Assembly (NCBI RefSeq): GCF_014203325.1
Contig: NZ_JACHIV010000001.1
Span: forward strand, 1 to 64,000
Source: Saccharopolyspora gloriosae
GTDB taxonomy: Bacteria > Actinomycetota > Actinomycetes > Mycobacteriales > Pseudonocardiaceae
Reading direction: 5' to 3'
Length of the DNA: 64,000 nt
Positions 8,346 through 17,253 of this stretch are shown here, piece by piece. The position numbers were made by a program, and so were the translations under genes. How positions within the stretch are numbered: position 1 is the first letter of the stretch; each line of letters starts with the position of its first letter. The notes under the pieces were generated by a model. That model did no database searches. It saw nothing but the letters and a program-made list of their open reading frames with translations, and was not told the DNA's origin.

Positions 8346-9656
8346 GTGACCGCATTGGGCTATACCGCCCTGATCATCGGCTTGCTGGCGATCGGTGTGG
8401 CGGCCGGGTACCTGGCCGCGCGGACGGCGCGGCACCGCGAACGCCGTCGGCCCGAGGGGCCGACCGTCGCGGAACTGCTGCAGCGACTCGTGCACCGGAC
8501 GAACAACGGCATCGTCGTGCTCAACCGGTTCGGCGACGTGGTGCTGAACAACCCGCGCGCCGACGAGCTCGGCTTCGTCCGCGACAACCAGGCCGACCCC
8601 CGCGCCCGCAAAGCCGCCGAAGAGGCGCTGGAAACCGGCGAACCGGTGACCGTGGACCTGTCCCCGCTGAACCGCACGTCGCTGCGCGGTCGCGGACCGG
8701 CCGCGGTGCTCGGCGAAGTGCGACCGCTCGGCGACGGGTTCACCGTGATCGACGCGGGCGACGAGTCCGACGCCGTCCGGCTGGAGGCGACCCGGCGGGA
8801 CTTCGTGGCCAACGTCTCGCACGAGCTCAAGACCCCGGTCGGCGCGCTCGCGCTGCTGGCGGAAGCCGTGATCGACGCCTCCGACGACGCCGACGAGGTC
8901 CGCCGGTTCTCCACCAAGATCCTGCACGAGTCGACCCGGCTGGGCACGCTCGTCTCCGAGCTCATCGCGCTGTCCCGGCTGCAGGGCGCCGAACGGCTGC
9001 CCGAGCTGACCACCGTCGAAGTCGACGTCGTCGTCGAGGAGGCGCTGGGGCGCTCCCGCATCGCGGCCGAGTCCGCGGGCATCGAGATCACCCTCGACGA
9101 TCCCAGCGACCTGCTGCTCGACGGGGACCGGACGCTGCTGGTGACCGCGCTGAGCAACCTCATCGACAACGCCGTGTCGTACTCCCCGCCGGGGTCGCCG
9201 GTGTCAATCAGCCGCCGGATGGTCGGCGACTTCGTGGAGATCGCCGTCACCGACCGGGGCATCGGCATCGACCCGCAGCACCAGCAGCGGGTGTTCGAGC
9301 GGTTCTTCCGCGTCGACCCGGCCCGCTCGCGGGCCACCGGCGGGACCGGCCTCGGGCTGGCCATCGTCAAGCACGTCGCCGCCAACCACGGCGGCGAGGT
9401 GAAGTTGTGGAGCAGGCTCGGAACCGGCTCCACGTTCACCCTCCGGGTGCCTCGGCACGGTGCCGACGCGGAGGTGGGCGGTACCGGCGAGCAGAACGCG
9501 GCGACCGGTTCGGAGCTCGCCGGCTCCGAGCAGTCCGGGGGCGAGGCCCGGTCGGACGCCGCGGCGGGTACCGCCGAACCGGGCCGGGCGGACACCCGGC
9601 CCGAGACCGATAGTGCGGACGGGGTCGCAACCGTCGAAACGGGAGGAGTCCGGTGA
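8346..9656 (+). CDS. senX3: Sensor histidine kinase of the phosphate-responsive SenX3-RegX3 system
   Basis: A 436-residue membrane-anchored kinase. One N-terminal transmembrane helix (about residues 4-22) is followed by a PAS-like domain, a HisKA domain with phospho-acceptor His159 in NVSHELKTPVG, and a HATPase_c domain with N-box LIDNAVSYSPPG and G-boxes DRGIGID and GTGLGLAIVKHV. The last 55 or so residues are Gly/Ala/Glu-rich and probably disordered. Lack of a sizeable extracellular domain fits SenX3, which senses phosphate status through the Pst-PhoU system. It overlaps regX3 by 4 bp. The GTG start at 8346 is supported by a leaderless -10. Confidence 0.95.
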   Translation: MTALGYTALIIGLLAIGVAAGYLAARTARHRERRRPEGPTVAELLQRLVHRTNNGIVVLNRFGDVVLNNPRADELGFVRDNQADPRARKAAEEALETGEPVTVDLSPLNRTSLRGRGPAAVLGEVRPLGDGFTVIDAGDESDAVRLEATRRDFVANVSHELKTPVGALALLAEAVIDASDDADEVRRFSTKILHESTRLGTLVSELIALSRLQGAERLPELTTVEVDVVVEEALGRSRIAAESAGIEITLDDPSDLLLDGDRTLLVTALSNLIDNAVSYSPPGSPVSISRRMVGDFVEIAVTDRGIGIDPQHQQRVFERFFRVDPARSRATGGTGLGLAIVKHVAANHGGEVKLWSRLGTGSTFTLRVPRHGADAEVGGTGEQNAATGSELAGSEQSGGEARSDAAAGTAEPGRADTRPETDSADGVATVETGGVR

Positions 9657-10333
9657 CCAGGGTGCTGATCGTGGAGGACGAGGAGTCCTTCGCCGACCCA
9701 TTGGCGTTCCTGCTGCGCAAGGAGGGGTTCACCGCGGCGGTCGCAACGACCGGCCAGGAGGCGCTGGACGAGTTCGACCGCAACGGCGCGGACATCGTGC
9801 TGCTCGACCTGATGCTGCCCGGCATGAGCGGCACCGACGTGTGCAAGCAGCTGCGGCAGCGCTCCGCCGTCCCGGTGATCATGGTGACGGCGCGGGACAG
9901 CGAGATCGACAAGGTGGTCGGGCTCGAACTGGGCGCCGACGACTACGTCACCAAGCCGTACTCGGCCAGGGAGCTGATCGCGCGGGTGCGCGCGGTGCTG
10001 CGCCGCGGCGGCGAGGCCGAGGACCTGCAGCCGCAGGCGCTGGAGGCCGGTCCGGTGCGGATGGACGTGGAGCGGCACGTGGTGACGGTGGCGAGCGAGG
10101 AGATCAGCTTGCCGCTCAAGGAATTCGACCTGCTCGAATACCTGCTGCGCAACGTGGGCCGGGTGCTGACCCGCGGGCAGCTGATCGACCGGGTGTGGGG
10201 CGCGGACTACGTCGGCGACACCAAGACCCTCGACGTCCACGTGAAGCGGCTGCGCTCCAAGCTGGAGCCGGACCCGGCCGAACCCCAGTACCTGGTCACG
10301 GTGCGCGGCCTGGGCTACAAGTTCGAGGTGTGA
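9653..10333 (+). CDS. regX3: Response regulator RegX3 (OmpR/PhoB family)
   Basis: A 226-residue regulator: receiver domain with acidic residues in VEDEES, phospho-acceptor Asp52 in VLLDLMLPG and the conserved Lys in VTKPYSARELIAR, then a C-terminal winged helix ending TVRGLGYKFEV. It is the DNA-binding partner of SenX3, and in Mycobacterium it activates phosphate-starvation genes. GTG 9653 overlaps the senX3 stop (GTGA), so the two proteins are made in a coupled way. Confidence 0.96.
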   Translation: MTRVLIVEDEESFADPLAFLLRKEGFTAAVATTGQEALDEFDRNGADIVLLDLMLPGMSGTDVCKQLRQRSAVPVIMVTARDSEIDKVVGLELGADDYVTKPYSARELIARVRAVLRRGGEAEDLQPQALEAGPVRMDVERHVVTVASEEISLPLKEFDLLEYLLRNVGRVLTRGQLIDRVWGADYVGDTKTLDVHVKRLRSKLEPDPAEPQYLVTVRGLGYKFEV

Positions 10334-10482
10334 GCGCCTCGCCCGCCCGGGGCGAGTAGCGACCCCGGCACGGGGCGCGTCGAGGCGGGGCGCGGGGGCG
10401 ACGGCGGTGTGGCCCGGTTCGCACCGGTTCGTGGCCCCCACCCGGCTCGGGGGTGTGGTTGCGGCCGGTAACGTTGTCGGAC

Positions 10483-11538
10483 ATGCGCCTAGGGGTGCTC
10501 GACGTCGGATCCAACACCGTCCACCTGCTCGTGGTGGACGCGCACCGTGGTGCCCATCCGACCCCGATGACATCGGAGAAGACCGTGCTGCGGCTGGCCG
10601 AGCGGATCGGCGCCGACAGGCGCCTCGGCGACGACGACGCCGATGAGCTCGTCGGCACCGTCGCCGAGGTGAAGCAGGCCGCCGAGCAGGCGGGCTGCGA
10701 AGACCTGATGGCCTTCGCCACGTCCGCGATCCGCGAAGCCGACAACGCCACCGAGGTGCTCGCGCGCGTCCGGGACGAGACGGGCGTGGAATTGCGCGTG
10801 CTCTCCGGCGAGCAGGAGGCGCGGCTGACGTTCCTGGCCGCGCGGCGCTGGTACGGCTGGTCCGCGGGCAGGTTGCTGCTGCTCGACATCGGCGGCGGCT
10901 CGCTGGAGATGGCCATCGGCATCGACGAGCAGCCCGACCTGGCGGCCTCGCTGCCGCTGGGCGCCGGTCGGCTGGCCCGCACCCGGCTGCCGCAGGACCC
11001 GCCGAGCCGGCGGCAGGTGGGCGAAGTGCGGGAGTGGCTGGACGAGCAGCTGGCTCCGACGGCGAAGCGCTTCCGCAAGATCGGCGGCCCCGATCGTGCC
11101 GTCGCCACCTCCAAGACGTTCCGCTCGCTGGCGCGGCTCACCGGTTCGGCGCCCGCCTCGGCGGGCCCGCGCGTGCCGCGCACCCTCACCGAGACCGGCC
11201 TGCGCCAGCTGCTGGCGTTCATCACCCGGATGTCCGCGGCCGACCTGGCCGGGCTGGACGGGGTCAGCAGCGCGCGCTCCCACCAGCTCGTCAGCGGAGC
11301 GCTGGTCGCGGAGGCGGTGATGCGCGCGCTGGGCGTCACCGAACTGGACATCTGCCCGTGGGCGCTGCGGGAAGGCGTCATCCTCAGGCGGCTGGACCAC
11401 GCCAACGGAGAGGACCACACTGCCATGCGGACCCGCCTAGAGCTCGGGTCGTTCGACGCGGAGCCCTTCGCGAACGGGTCGGATGCGGACCGGGGAACTG
11501 GACGGCAAGCCCACTACGGGGCACGGTGGAATCGATGA
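10483..11538 (+). CDS. Ppx/GppA-type phosphatase
   Basis: A 351-residue actin-like ATPase-fold protein. [15 protein letters not shown] near the N-terminus and [16 protein letters not shown] are the two phosphate-binding loops of exopolyphosphatase / pppGpp phosphohydrolase. It corresponds to Rv0496, reported as a polyphosphate-degrading enzyme. The start is ATG 10483, which matches the family N-terminus; TAACGT lies 8 nt upstream, so it could be leaderless. Position next to the phosphate regulator senX3-regX3 supports a role in phosphate or polyphosphate handling. The downstream gene overlaps it by 4 bp (ATGA). Confidence 0.92.
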   Translation: MRLGVLDVGSNTVHLLVVDAHRGAHPTPMTSEKTVLRLAERIGADRRLGDDDADELVGTVAEVKQAAEQAGCEDLMAFATSAIREADNATEVLARVRDETGVELRVLSGEQEARLTFLAARRWYGWSAGRLLLLDIGGGSLEMAIGIDEQPDLAASLPLGAGRLARTRLPQDPPSRRQVGEVREWLDEQLAPTAKRFRKIGGPDRAVATSKTFRSLARLTGSAPASAGPRVPRTLTETGLRQLLAFITRMSAADLAGLDGVSSARSHQLVSGALVAEAVMRALGVTELDICPWALREGVILRRLDHANGEDHTAMRTRLELGSFDAEPFANGSDADRGTGRQAHYGARWNR

Positions 11539-12836
11539 GTCGGGACAGCGGGTCCGAGCACCCGAGCCAGCGCACCGTCGCGGAGCTGCTCGCCGAGTAC
11601 GGCGGCGGCTCCCAGAAGAACGCGCACCGGCGACGCAGGCGCGCCGAGGACCCGAGCGAAACCGCCCCGCAGGCGATCATCGAACGGGTGCTCTCGGACA
11701 GCGGCACCATGCGCGCGATCAAGCCGGACGAGGCCGAGGACACCCGTTCCGGCCAGGCCGGGGGCGCCGCCCCGCCCGCTCCGGGACGCCCGCAGGCACC
11801 GCACGGCGGCACGGGGCCGCAAGCCCCGGTTCCGCCCGCCTCCCCCCCGGCAGCACCCCAGTACGGCGGCCCGCCGTCCGGGCCGCAGCCCGCCGGGCCA
11901 CCGCCCGGACCCCCGCGCACCGGGCCGCAGCCGACCGCGGCGCCACCTGCCGCGGGTCCGCCGCCCGCTCCCGCCGGTCCGGTTCCGCCCGTCGCGCCGG
12001 GACCGCCCGCGGCTCCCGCGGCGGAATCCGCGCCGCCCGAGGACGACGTCGCCGATCCGGACCAGGGGTCCGGGTTCTGGGCTCGCCGCTTCGCCGCCGC
12101 CGGGGCGCCGCCGCGCGCGACCGCTCCGCACGAACCCGAGGCCGCGCCGTCGGACGCGGAGATGACCGTCCAGCAGCCCGCGCTGCCCGGACGCGCCCCC
12201 GCGGGCCCGCCGCCCGAGCAGCCGACCCGGTCGGTGCCCATCGAGGGCGCGACCGAGCAGCTGCCGAGGGTGGAGGCCGAGGCCAAGAGCGCCGGGGCCG
12301 AGGGCACCGCGATGATGGCCTACCCCGGAGCTCCCGAAGCGCCGCAGCGCTCCGACGACCCGTACGACTTCGACGACTACGAGGACTACGACCGCACCGG
12401 CGGCGCCTACCCGGATGAAGCGGTCTTCGAGGACTACGCCGACGGCGAGGCCACCCGGTACCACCGGGACGGCTACGACGCCGACGACGACTACGACGAC
12501 TACGACGCCGCGCCCGCCGGGTTGGACGCCGACGACTACCGGGCCGACGACGCCGACGAGGAACCGGAGCAGACCACCGGCAAGGAGTGGCTGGTGCTGG
12601 CGCTGCAGGGCGGTGCCGGGCTGATCTGCGGTGGCGCGGTGTGGTTCGCGTTCCGCTGGTTGTGGACCGCGATCCCGATCGCGGCGCTGGTCGCCGCGCT
12701 GGCGATCACGGGTGCGCTGGTGTTCGTGGCGCGGAAGTTCTTGCGCACCGACGATCTGCAGACGATCCTGCTCGCGGTGCTGGTCGGGCTGATCTGCACC
12801 GTGTCACCGGCCGCGCTGCTGCTGATCGGGCATTGA
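11535..12836 (+). CDS. Proline-rich membrane protein, Rv0497-like
   Basis: A 433-residue protein with three parts: a basic N-terminus ([16 protein letters not shown]), a long Pro/Ala/Gly-rich then Asp/Tyr-rich disordered region (to about residue 350), and three hydrophobic helices at the C-terminus. The large cytoplasmic disordered part and the terminal membrane anchor match Rv0497, which lies between the Ppx gene and the sugar isomerase in mycobacteria. The ATG overlaps the stop of the phosphatase gene, suggesting coupled synthesis. Function is unknown. The low-complexity region makes reading-frame shadows unusually long on both strands. Confidence 0.8.
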   Translation: MSRDSGSEHPSQRTVAELLAEYGGGSQKNAHRRRRRAEDPSETAPQAIIERVLSDSGTMRAIKPDEAEDTRSGQAGGAAPPAPGRPQAPHGGTGPQAPVPPASPPAAPQYGGPPSGPQPAGPPPGPPRTGPQPTAAPPAAGPPPAPAGPVPPVAPGPPAAPAAESAPPEDDVADPDQGSGFWARRFAAAGAPPRATAPHEPEAAPSDAEMTVQQPALPGRAPAGPPPEQPTRSVPIEGATEQLPRVEAEAKSAGAEGTAMMAYPGAPEAPQRSDDPYDFDDYEDYDRTGGAYPDEAVFEDYADGEATRYHRDGYDADDDYDDYDAAPAGLDADDYRADDADEEPEQTTGKEWLVLALQGGAGLICGGAVWFAFRWLWTAIPIAALVAALAITGALVFVARKFLRTDDLQTILLAVLVGLICTVSPAALLLIGH

Positions 12837-12851
12837 GGCCGGATTCGTCGC

Positions 12852-12873
12852 GCGGGTCCGCACCCGGACCCGC
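12852..12873 (+). terminator. GC hairpin after the Rv0497-like gene
   Basis: GCGGGTCCG pairs with CGGACCCGC around a CACC loop, 15 bp after the stop. There is no U-tract, so it is a weak candidate. Confidence 0.4.
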
Positions 12874-12918
12874 CGGGGTGACACCAGGTGGTGGGGCCGC
12901 GACACGCTGGGGCAGGAC

Positions 12919-13806
12919 ATGACACCGCAACCGCATACGACGACCGAGCCGAGCCGCCCCGACATCCCGGTCGGGCTCTCCAGCGCATCGGTGTGGCCGC
13001 AACCCGCGCGGGCGGCGTTCGAGATGGCGGCCGATCTGGGCTTCGACGGGGTCGAGGTGATGGTCTGGGCGGACGCGGTGAGCCAGGACGTGGGCGCGCT
13101 GCACCGGCTCGCGCAGGAGCACGGGGTGCCGATCCTGGCGGTGCACGCGCCCTGCCTGCTGATCACGCAGCGGGTGTGGTCGCCCGAGCCGGAGGAGCGG
13201 CTGCGCCGCGCGGTGGTGGCCGCGAGCGATCTGGGCGCCTCGACGGTGGTGGTGCACCCGCCGTTCCGCTGGCAGCGCCGGTACGCCGAGGGCTTCGGCG
13301 ACCTGGTCGGCGAGCTGGAGGAGACCAGCGGCATCCGGGTCGCGGTGGAGAACATGTTCCCGATCCGCCCGCCGAACCGGCTCAACCGGCTGCGCGGCGG
13401 CCGGGCGAGCGGGCTGTCGGCGTTCACGCCCTCGCCCGACCCGACGGAGGTCGGCTACCGCAACTACACGCTCGACCTGTCGCATGCCGCCGCCGCGCAC
13501 GTGGACGCGGTGGAGCTGTACAAGCGGATGCAGGACCGGCTCGCGCACGTCCACCTGGCGGACGGCACCGGAGCGCCCCGTGACGAACATCTCGTGCCGG
13601 GGCGCGGCACCCAGCCGTGCGCGCAGGTCTGCGAGCTGCTCGCCGCGGACGGCTTCGCCGGCTCGGTCGTGCTGGAGGTGAACAGTCGGAAGGCCCGCAA
13701 CCAGCAGGAACGCGCGGCGCTGCTGGCGGAGTCGCTGGTGTTCGCCCGGTTGCACCTGCAAGCGCCCGGCAGGCCGCAGGAGGGCGAACCCGGTACCGGC
13801 CCGTGA
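12919..13806 (+). CDS. Sugar phosphate isomerase/epimerase family protein (Rv0498-like)
   Basis: A 295-residue TIM-barrel protein of the AP endonuclease 2 / xylose isomerase-like superfamily. The N-terminus (IPVGLSSASVWPQPARAAFEMAADLGFDGVEV) and likely metal ligands in VVHPPFRWQ, VENMFP, LDLSHAAAAHVD and HVHLADGT follow the family pattern. The start is ATG 12919 with a GGGGCAGGA just before it. The substrate is unknown. Its position in the ppx-proC segment matches Rv0498. Confidence 0.88.
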   Translation: MTPQPHTTTEPSRPDIPVGLSSASVWPQPARAAFEMAADLGFDGVEVMVWADAVSQDVGALHRLAQEHGVPILAVHAPCLLITQRVWSPEPEERLRRAVVAASDLGASTVVVHPPFRWQRRYAEGFGDLVGELEETSGIRVAVENMFPIRPPNRLNRLRGGRASGLSAFTPSPDPTEVGYRNYTLDLSHAAAAHVDAVELYKRMQDRLAHVHLADGTGAPRDEHLVPGRGTQPCAQVCELLAADGFAGSVVLEVNSRKARNQQERAALLAESLVFARLHLQAPGRPQEGEPGTGP

Positions 13807-13826
13807 TCAACTTCGAAACGGGTACG

Positions 13827-13832
13827 TAGGAT
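13827..13832 (+). promoter_or_regulatory. -10 hexamer before a 20-codon leader frame
   Basis: TAGGAT lies 6 nt before ATG 13839, the leaderless spacing seen elsewhere in this window. Confidence 0.45.
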
Positions 13833-13838
13833 CATGGC

Positions 13839-13901
13839 ATGAGTACGATGCGCGCCTCGCTCGCTCATGAGCGACGCCGGCACTGCGCGGGTCGCGCGTG
13901 A
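13839..13901 (+). CDS. Putative 20-residue leader peptide coupled to the thioesterase gene
   Basis: ATG 13839 opens a 20-codon frame (MSTMRASLAHERRRHCAGRA) whose TGA overlaps the GTG of the next gene as GTGA. A TAGGAT hexamer 6 nt before the ATG would give a leaderless transcript starting on this frame, and the thioesterase has no Shine-Dalgarno of its own. The likely role is delivery of ribosomes to the thioesterase start by termination-reinitiation. The arginine-rich middle (ERRR) could slow ribosomes, but that is speculation. Confidence 0.4.
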   Translation: MSTMRASLAHERRRHCAGRA

Positions 13902-14686
13902 ACGACACCCCCTTCCTCGACACCCTCGCCGTGCGCCCGCTGGGCGACGGCACCTTCGTCGCCGATCTGCACCAGGACTGGGCGGTCGGCGACCGCCCGC
14001 ACGGCGGCTACCTGCTCGCGCTGCTCAGCCGCGCCGCCGTCGGCGAGACCTCGCTGGACCCGCTGTCGGTCAGCGCCCAGTACTTGCGCTCACCGAAGGT
14101 GGGGCCGGTGCTGCTGCGCACCGAACGCCTCAAGGCGGGCCGGACCGTCACCGTCGTGCGCGCGGTGCTGGAGCAGGCCGGGCAGGTGTGCGTGGACGCC
14201 ACCATCACCCTCGGCGAGATCCCGGACGAGCCGCCCACCTGGTCGGACCTGCCGGACATGCCGGTGAACCCACCGCCGGACGCGGTCGACCTCGGCAGCT
14301 CCGATGCGGGCGGGCCGAACGGGCTCGCGCGGGCCTGCGACATGCGGCTCGATCCGCGCGGGGCCGGTTTCCTGCGCGGCAGCACCAGCGAACCGCTGCG
14401 GCTGCGGATGTGGGCGCGCCCGCACCAGGGGCAGCCGGACCTGCTGTTCGGGCTGATCGCCGGGGACCTGACGATGCCCGTCACGTTCAACCTGGGCCGC
14501 TTCGGGTGGTCGCCGACGGTGCAGCTCACGGCGCTGCTGCGGGCTCGGCCGGCGAACGGCTGGTTCCGGCTCGTGGTGGAGTCCAAGGCTGTGCACGGCC
14601 CGTGGTTCGACGAGGACACCCTCGTCATCGACTCCACCGGCCGCCTGGTCTGCCAGGCGCGGCAGCTGGCGCTGAGCGCGAAGTGA
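13898..14686 (+). CDS. Acyl-CoA thioesterase family protein (double hotdog)
   Basis: A 262-residue protein with two hotdog-like halves: N-terminal WAVGDRPHGGYLLALLSRAA with the HGGY helix start, LSVSAQYLRSPKVGPV, and a C-terminal half ending FDEDTLVIDSTGRLVCQARQLAL, the DxxG/Q pattern of TesB-like thioesterases. It is expected to hydrolyse acyl-CoA in the cytoplasm; chain length is unknown. The GTG start is supported by the family N-terminus and by overlap with a 20-codon leader frame. An imperfect GC hairpin follows the stop near 14693-14718. Confidence 0.82.
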   Translation: MNDTPFLDTLAVRPLGDGTFVADLHQDWAVGDRPHGGYLLALLSRAAVGETSLDPLSVSAQYLRSPKVGPVLLRTERLKAGRTVTVVRAVLEQAGQVCVDATITLGEIPDEPPTWSDLPDMPVNPPPDAVDLGSSDAGGPNGLARACDMRLDPRGAGFLRGSTSEPLRLRMWARPHQGQPDLLFGLIAGDLTMPVTFNLGRFGWSPTVQLTALLRARPANGWFRLVVESKAVHGPWFDEDTLVIDSTGRLVCQARQLALSAK

Positions 14687-14786
14687 GGACGCGGGCGGGC
14701 CGTGCGCGGCCTGCCCGTTCCGGGCGGCGGCCGGGGTTAGGGTGGCGACTCCGGCCGAACGACCGCCGACCGTAGGGAGACCAGCC

Positions 14787-15062
14787 GTGCCGACCGTGCG
14801 CATCCACCCCATCCAGCTCGACTTCAAGCACTCGGGCGGCGGACAGGTGTGCAACCTGTGCGGGGCGCAGGAGAAGTGGGCCTCGGCGGCCCAGCCGACG
14901 GTGCAGGGCGCCGCCTACGACCGCTCGCTGCACCTGGCGCACCTGGTGACCGAGCACCTCGCCGACGTGCAGGGCACCTTCTCCAACGCCGAACGCGGCA
15001 AGGAGAAGTCCATCACCGACAACGCCCCCACCGACGAACCCGACGAGACCCCCGCGGAGTGA
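14787..15062 (+). CDS. Small conserved protein with a CxxC / HxxH-type putative zinc site
   Basis: A 91-residue hypothetical protein. CNLCGAQ plus histidines in LHLAHLVTEHL could bind a metal; the tail is acidic and disordered. The start is GTG 14787 with AGGGAGA at 14774-14780; the upstream ATG-like frame from 14742 has no such site. It has no signal peptide or membrane segment. I do not recognise the family with certainty. It is the last gene before a structured repeat locus and is convergent with the acyl-CoA ligase. Confidence 0.65.
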   Translation: MPTVRIHPIQLDFKHSGGGQVCNLCGAQEKWASAAQPTVQGAAYDRSLHLAHLVTEHLADVQGTFSNAERGKEKSITDNAPTDEPDETPAE

Positions 15063-15125
15063 TCCCCTCCGCACACGCGGCCGCTCAATGATCGTGCCGA
15101 CGCCGCGAACCCACACCCACCACCT

Positions 15126-15346
15126 AGCCGAAGGCCACGCCTAGCCCGGCGAAACCGGCCCGCTCCAAGACCGAAGCCCGCGCCAGCGGCGAAGCCGTGC
15201 CTCCGGCGGGCGAAGCGACGCTTGCCTCGCGGCCGAAGGCCGTGCCTTTGCGGCGTAGCCGTGCAGTGGGCGGGCGAAGCCACGCCTGCCTCGCGGCCGA
15301 AGGCCGTGCCCCGCGGCGTAGCCGTGCCTGGATTCGCGAAGCGAAT
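15126..15346 (+). repeat. Micro-hairpin array and GAA-loop hairpin of repeat copy A
   Basis: A run of short inverted repeats of the types GGCGAAGCC, GGCCGAAGGCC and CGGCGTAGCCG, separated by GTGCCT-like linkers, ends in ATTCGC-GAA-GCGAAT at 15332-15346. The same arrangement precedes the palindrome at three other loci. It has no coding potential; frames through it give the same spurious peptides at each locus. Confidence 0.75.
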
Positions 15347-15380
15347 AGCCCACGTCCAAAAGCCGCTCATCGGCGGGTTC

Positions 15381-15462
15381 TCAGTCGGTCTCTCGCGAGG
15401 ACGGCTTTTCCCTCGTGGCGGAGCCACTTGGGAAAAAGATCCCGCAGCGAGAGACCGACTGA
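15381..15462 (+). repeat. 82-nt structured palindrome, copy A
   Basis: The 16-bp arms TCAGTCGGTCTCTCGC / GCGAGAGACCGACTGA are perfect. The loop of about 50 nt holds an inner hairpin (TTTTCCC and GTGGC-GGA-GCCAC-TTGGGAAAA). The flanks are GGCGGGTTC on the left and GGTTCCGC on the right. It lies between convergent genes, and the poly-T/poly-A inner stem could end transcription from both sides. Confidence 0.85.
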
Positions 15463-15504
15463 GGTTCCGCTACCCGACCACCCGAGCAGAACGACCCGCC
15501 ATCA

Positions 15505-17124
15505 CTACGCCTGCTCGACGTCAAGATCCCCGTCGGCGTGTTGTTTGCGGAGTCGTTTCTTGTCGTACTTGCCGACGCTGGTCTTCGGCGCTTCGTCGAT
15601 GAAGGTCCAGTGCTCCGGCAGCTGCCACTTCGCGACCCTGCCGAGCAGGAATTCGCGCAGTTCCGCCGCGTCCGCCTGCGCGCCTTCGTGCAGCACCACT
15701 GCGGCCAGCGGTCGCTCGTCCCACTTCGCGTCCGGCACGCCCACGACCATCGCCTCGGCGACGGCGGGGTGCGCCACGAGGTGGTTCTCCAGCTCCACCG
15801 ACGAGATCCACTCCCCGCCGGACTTGATCACGTCCTTGGCGCGGTCGGTGAGCCGCAGGAACCCGTCGGCCGACAGGGTGCCCACGTCCTCGGTGCGCAG
15901 CCAGCCGTCGCGGAACTTCTCGGGGTCGTCGTTGTTGTAGTAGGACGACGCGACCCACGGGCCGCGCACCTCCAGCTCGCCGACGCTCTTGCCGTCCCAC
16001 GGCAGTTCGTTGCCGTCGTCGTCGATGAGCCGCGCCTGCACGGCCGAGGACAACCGGCCCTGCGACTCCCGGTACGGCCACTGCTGCTCGCCGGTCGCCG
16101 AGCCCGGTGGCCGGGCGACGCTGCCCAGCGGCGAGGTCTCGGTCATGCCCCACGCGTGCAGCACGGGGATGCCGTAGCGCTCCTGGAAGGTCCGCATCAG
16201 CGACGGCGGGCACGCCGAGCCGCCCACCACGACCTCGCGCAGCGAGGAGATGTCCTGCGGGTCCTGGTCGAGGTGGCCCAGCACGCCCTGCCAGATCGTC
16301 GGCACGGCCGCGGCCATCGTGGGGTGCAGCGAGGTGATCATCCGGACCAGCGGCTCCGGCTGCAGGAACCGGTCCGGCATGATCAGCGACGCGCCCGCCA
16401 TCATCGCCGCGTACGGCATGCCCCAGGACATCGCGTGGAACATCGGCACGACGGCCAGCCCGCGGTCCGCCTGCGCCAGCGCCATCCCGTCCGACATGCA
16501 CACCTGCATCGAGTGCAGCCAGATGGAGCGGTGCGAGTAGACGACGCCCTTCGGGTTGCCGGTGGTGCCGGAGGTGTAGCACATCGCCGCCGCGCTGCGT
16601 TCGTCCAGCTCGGGCCAGTCGAAGGTCTCCTGGCGCCCGCGCAGCAGCTGCTCGTAGTCGTGCACCTGCACGCCCTCGGGGGCCTGCAGCGACGACGGGT
16701 CGCCGTTGACGATCACGTGCCGCACGGTGCTCAGCGACGGGAGGATCTTCTGGAACAGCGGGAGCAGGCTCTCGTCGACGACGACCACGTGGTCCTCGGC
16801 GTGATCGGCGATGTAGCTGATCTGCTCGGGGAACAAGCGGATGTTGAGGGTGTGCAGCACCGCGCCCATCGACGGGGCGGCCAGGTAGATCTCCAGGTGC
16901 TCGGCGTTGTTCCACATGAACGTGGCGACCCGCTGGTCCCCGGTGACGCCCAGCTCGCGGAGCCCGTGGGCGAGCTGAGCCGCGCGGCGGCCGACCTCGG
17001 CGTAGCTGCGGCGGCGGGCCTGTTCCCCGGTCCAGGTGACCACCTCCGAGGCTCCGTGGGTGGTGCTGCCGTGTTCCAGAATCCTGGCGATCGACAGCGG
17101 GCCGTCGTGCATCGTGCTCAGCAT
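15505..17124 (-). CDS. Long-chain acyl-CoA synthetase (AMP-forming fatty acid-CoA ligase)
   Basis: A 539-residue adenylate-forming enzyme. Motifs: P-loop MCYTSGTTGNPKGVVYSHRS, HAWGMTETSPLG, GWLRTEDVGTL with the adenylate Asp, DRAKDVIKSGGEWISSVELE in the hinge/A8 region, and the C-terminal catalytic lysine in SVGKYDKKRLRKQ. It activates a fatty acid with ATP and CoA. It resembles the medium/long-chain AlkK-type ligases. It is divergent from proC across a 129-bp gap and convergent with the small zinc-site gene across repeat copy A. The exact acyl substrate is unknown. Confidence 0.92.
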   Translation of the reverse strand: MLSTMHDGPLSIARILEHGSTTHGASEVVTWTGEQARRRSYAEVGRRAAQLAHGLRELGVTGDQRVATFMWNNAEHLEIYLAAPSMGAVLHTLNIRLFPEQISYIADHAEDHVVVVDESLLPLFQKILPSLSTVRHVIVNGDPSSLQAPEGVQVHDYEQLLRGRQETFDWPELDERSAAAMCYTSGTTGNPKGVVYSHRSIWLHSMQVCMSDGMALAQADRGLAVVPMFHAMSWGMPYAAMMAGASLIMPDRFLQPEPLVRMITSLHPTMAAAVPTIWQGVLGHLDQDPQDISSLREVVVGGSACPPSLMRTFQERYGIPVLHAWGMTETSPLGSVARPPGSATGEQQWPYRESQGRLSSAVQARLIDDDGNELPWDGKSVGELEVRGPWVASSYYNNDDPEKFRDGWLRTEDVGTLSADGFLRLTDRAKDVIKSGGEWISSVELENHLVAHPAVAEAMVVGVPDAKWDERPLAAVVLHEGAQADAAELREFLLGRVAKWQLPEHWTFIDEAPKTSVGKYDKKRLRKQHADGDLDVEQA

Positions 17125-17253
17125 CGGGATCGGACCTCCAAGTCCGCGCGCTCGGGCGCTCCATCAACGGCGGTGTCGTGGCTGCGGACACACTAACCGC
17201 GCAGGTGACGCCTGGGGAGGGTCCGAACGGGACGTTCTGGCACCCTGATTCGC

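Noticed and set aside
8360-10573. A 737-codon minus-strand frame across senX3-regX3
   Set aside because: It has no recognisable domain and overlaps two certain genes; it is a GC-driven shadow.
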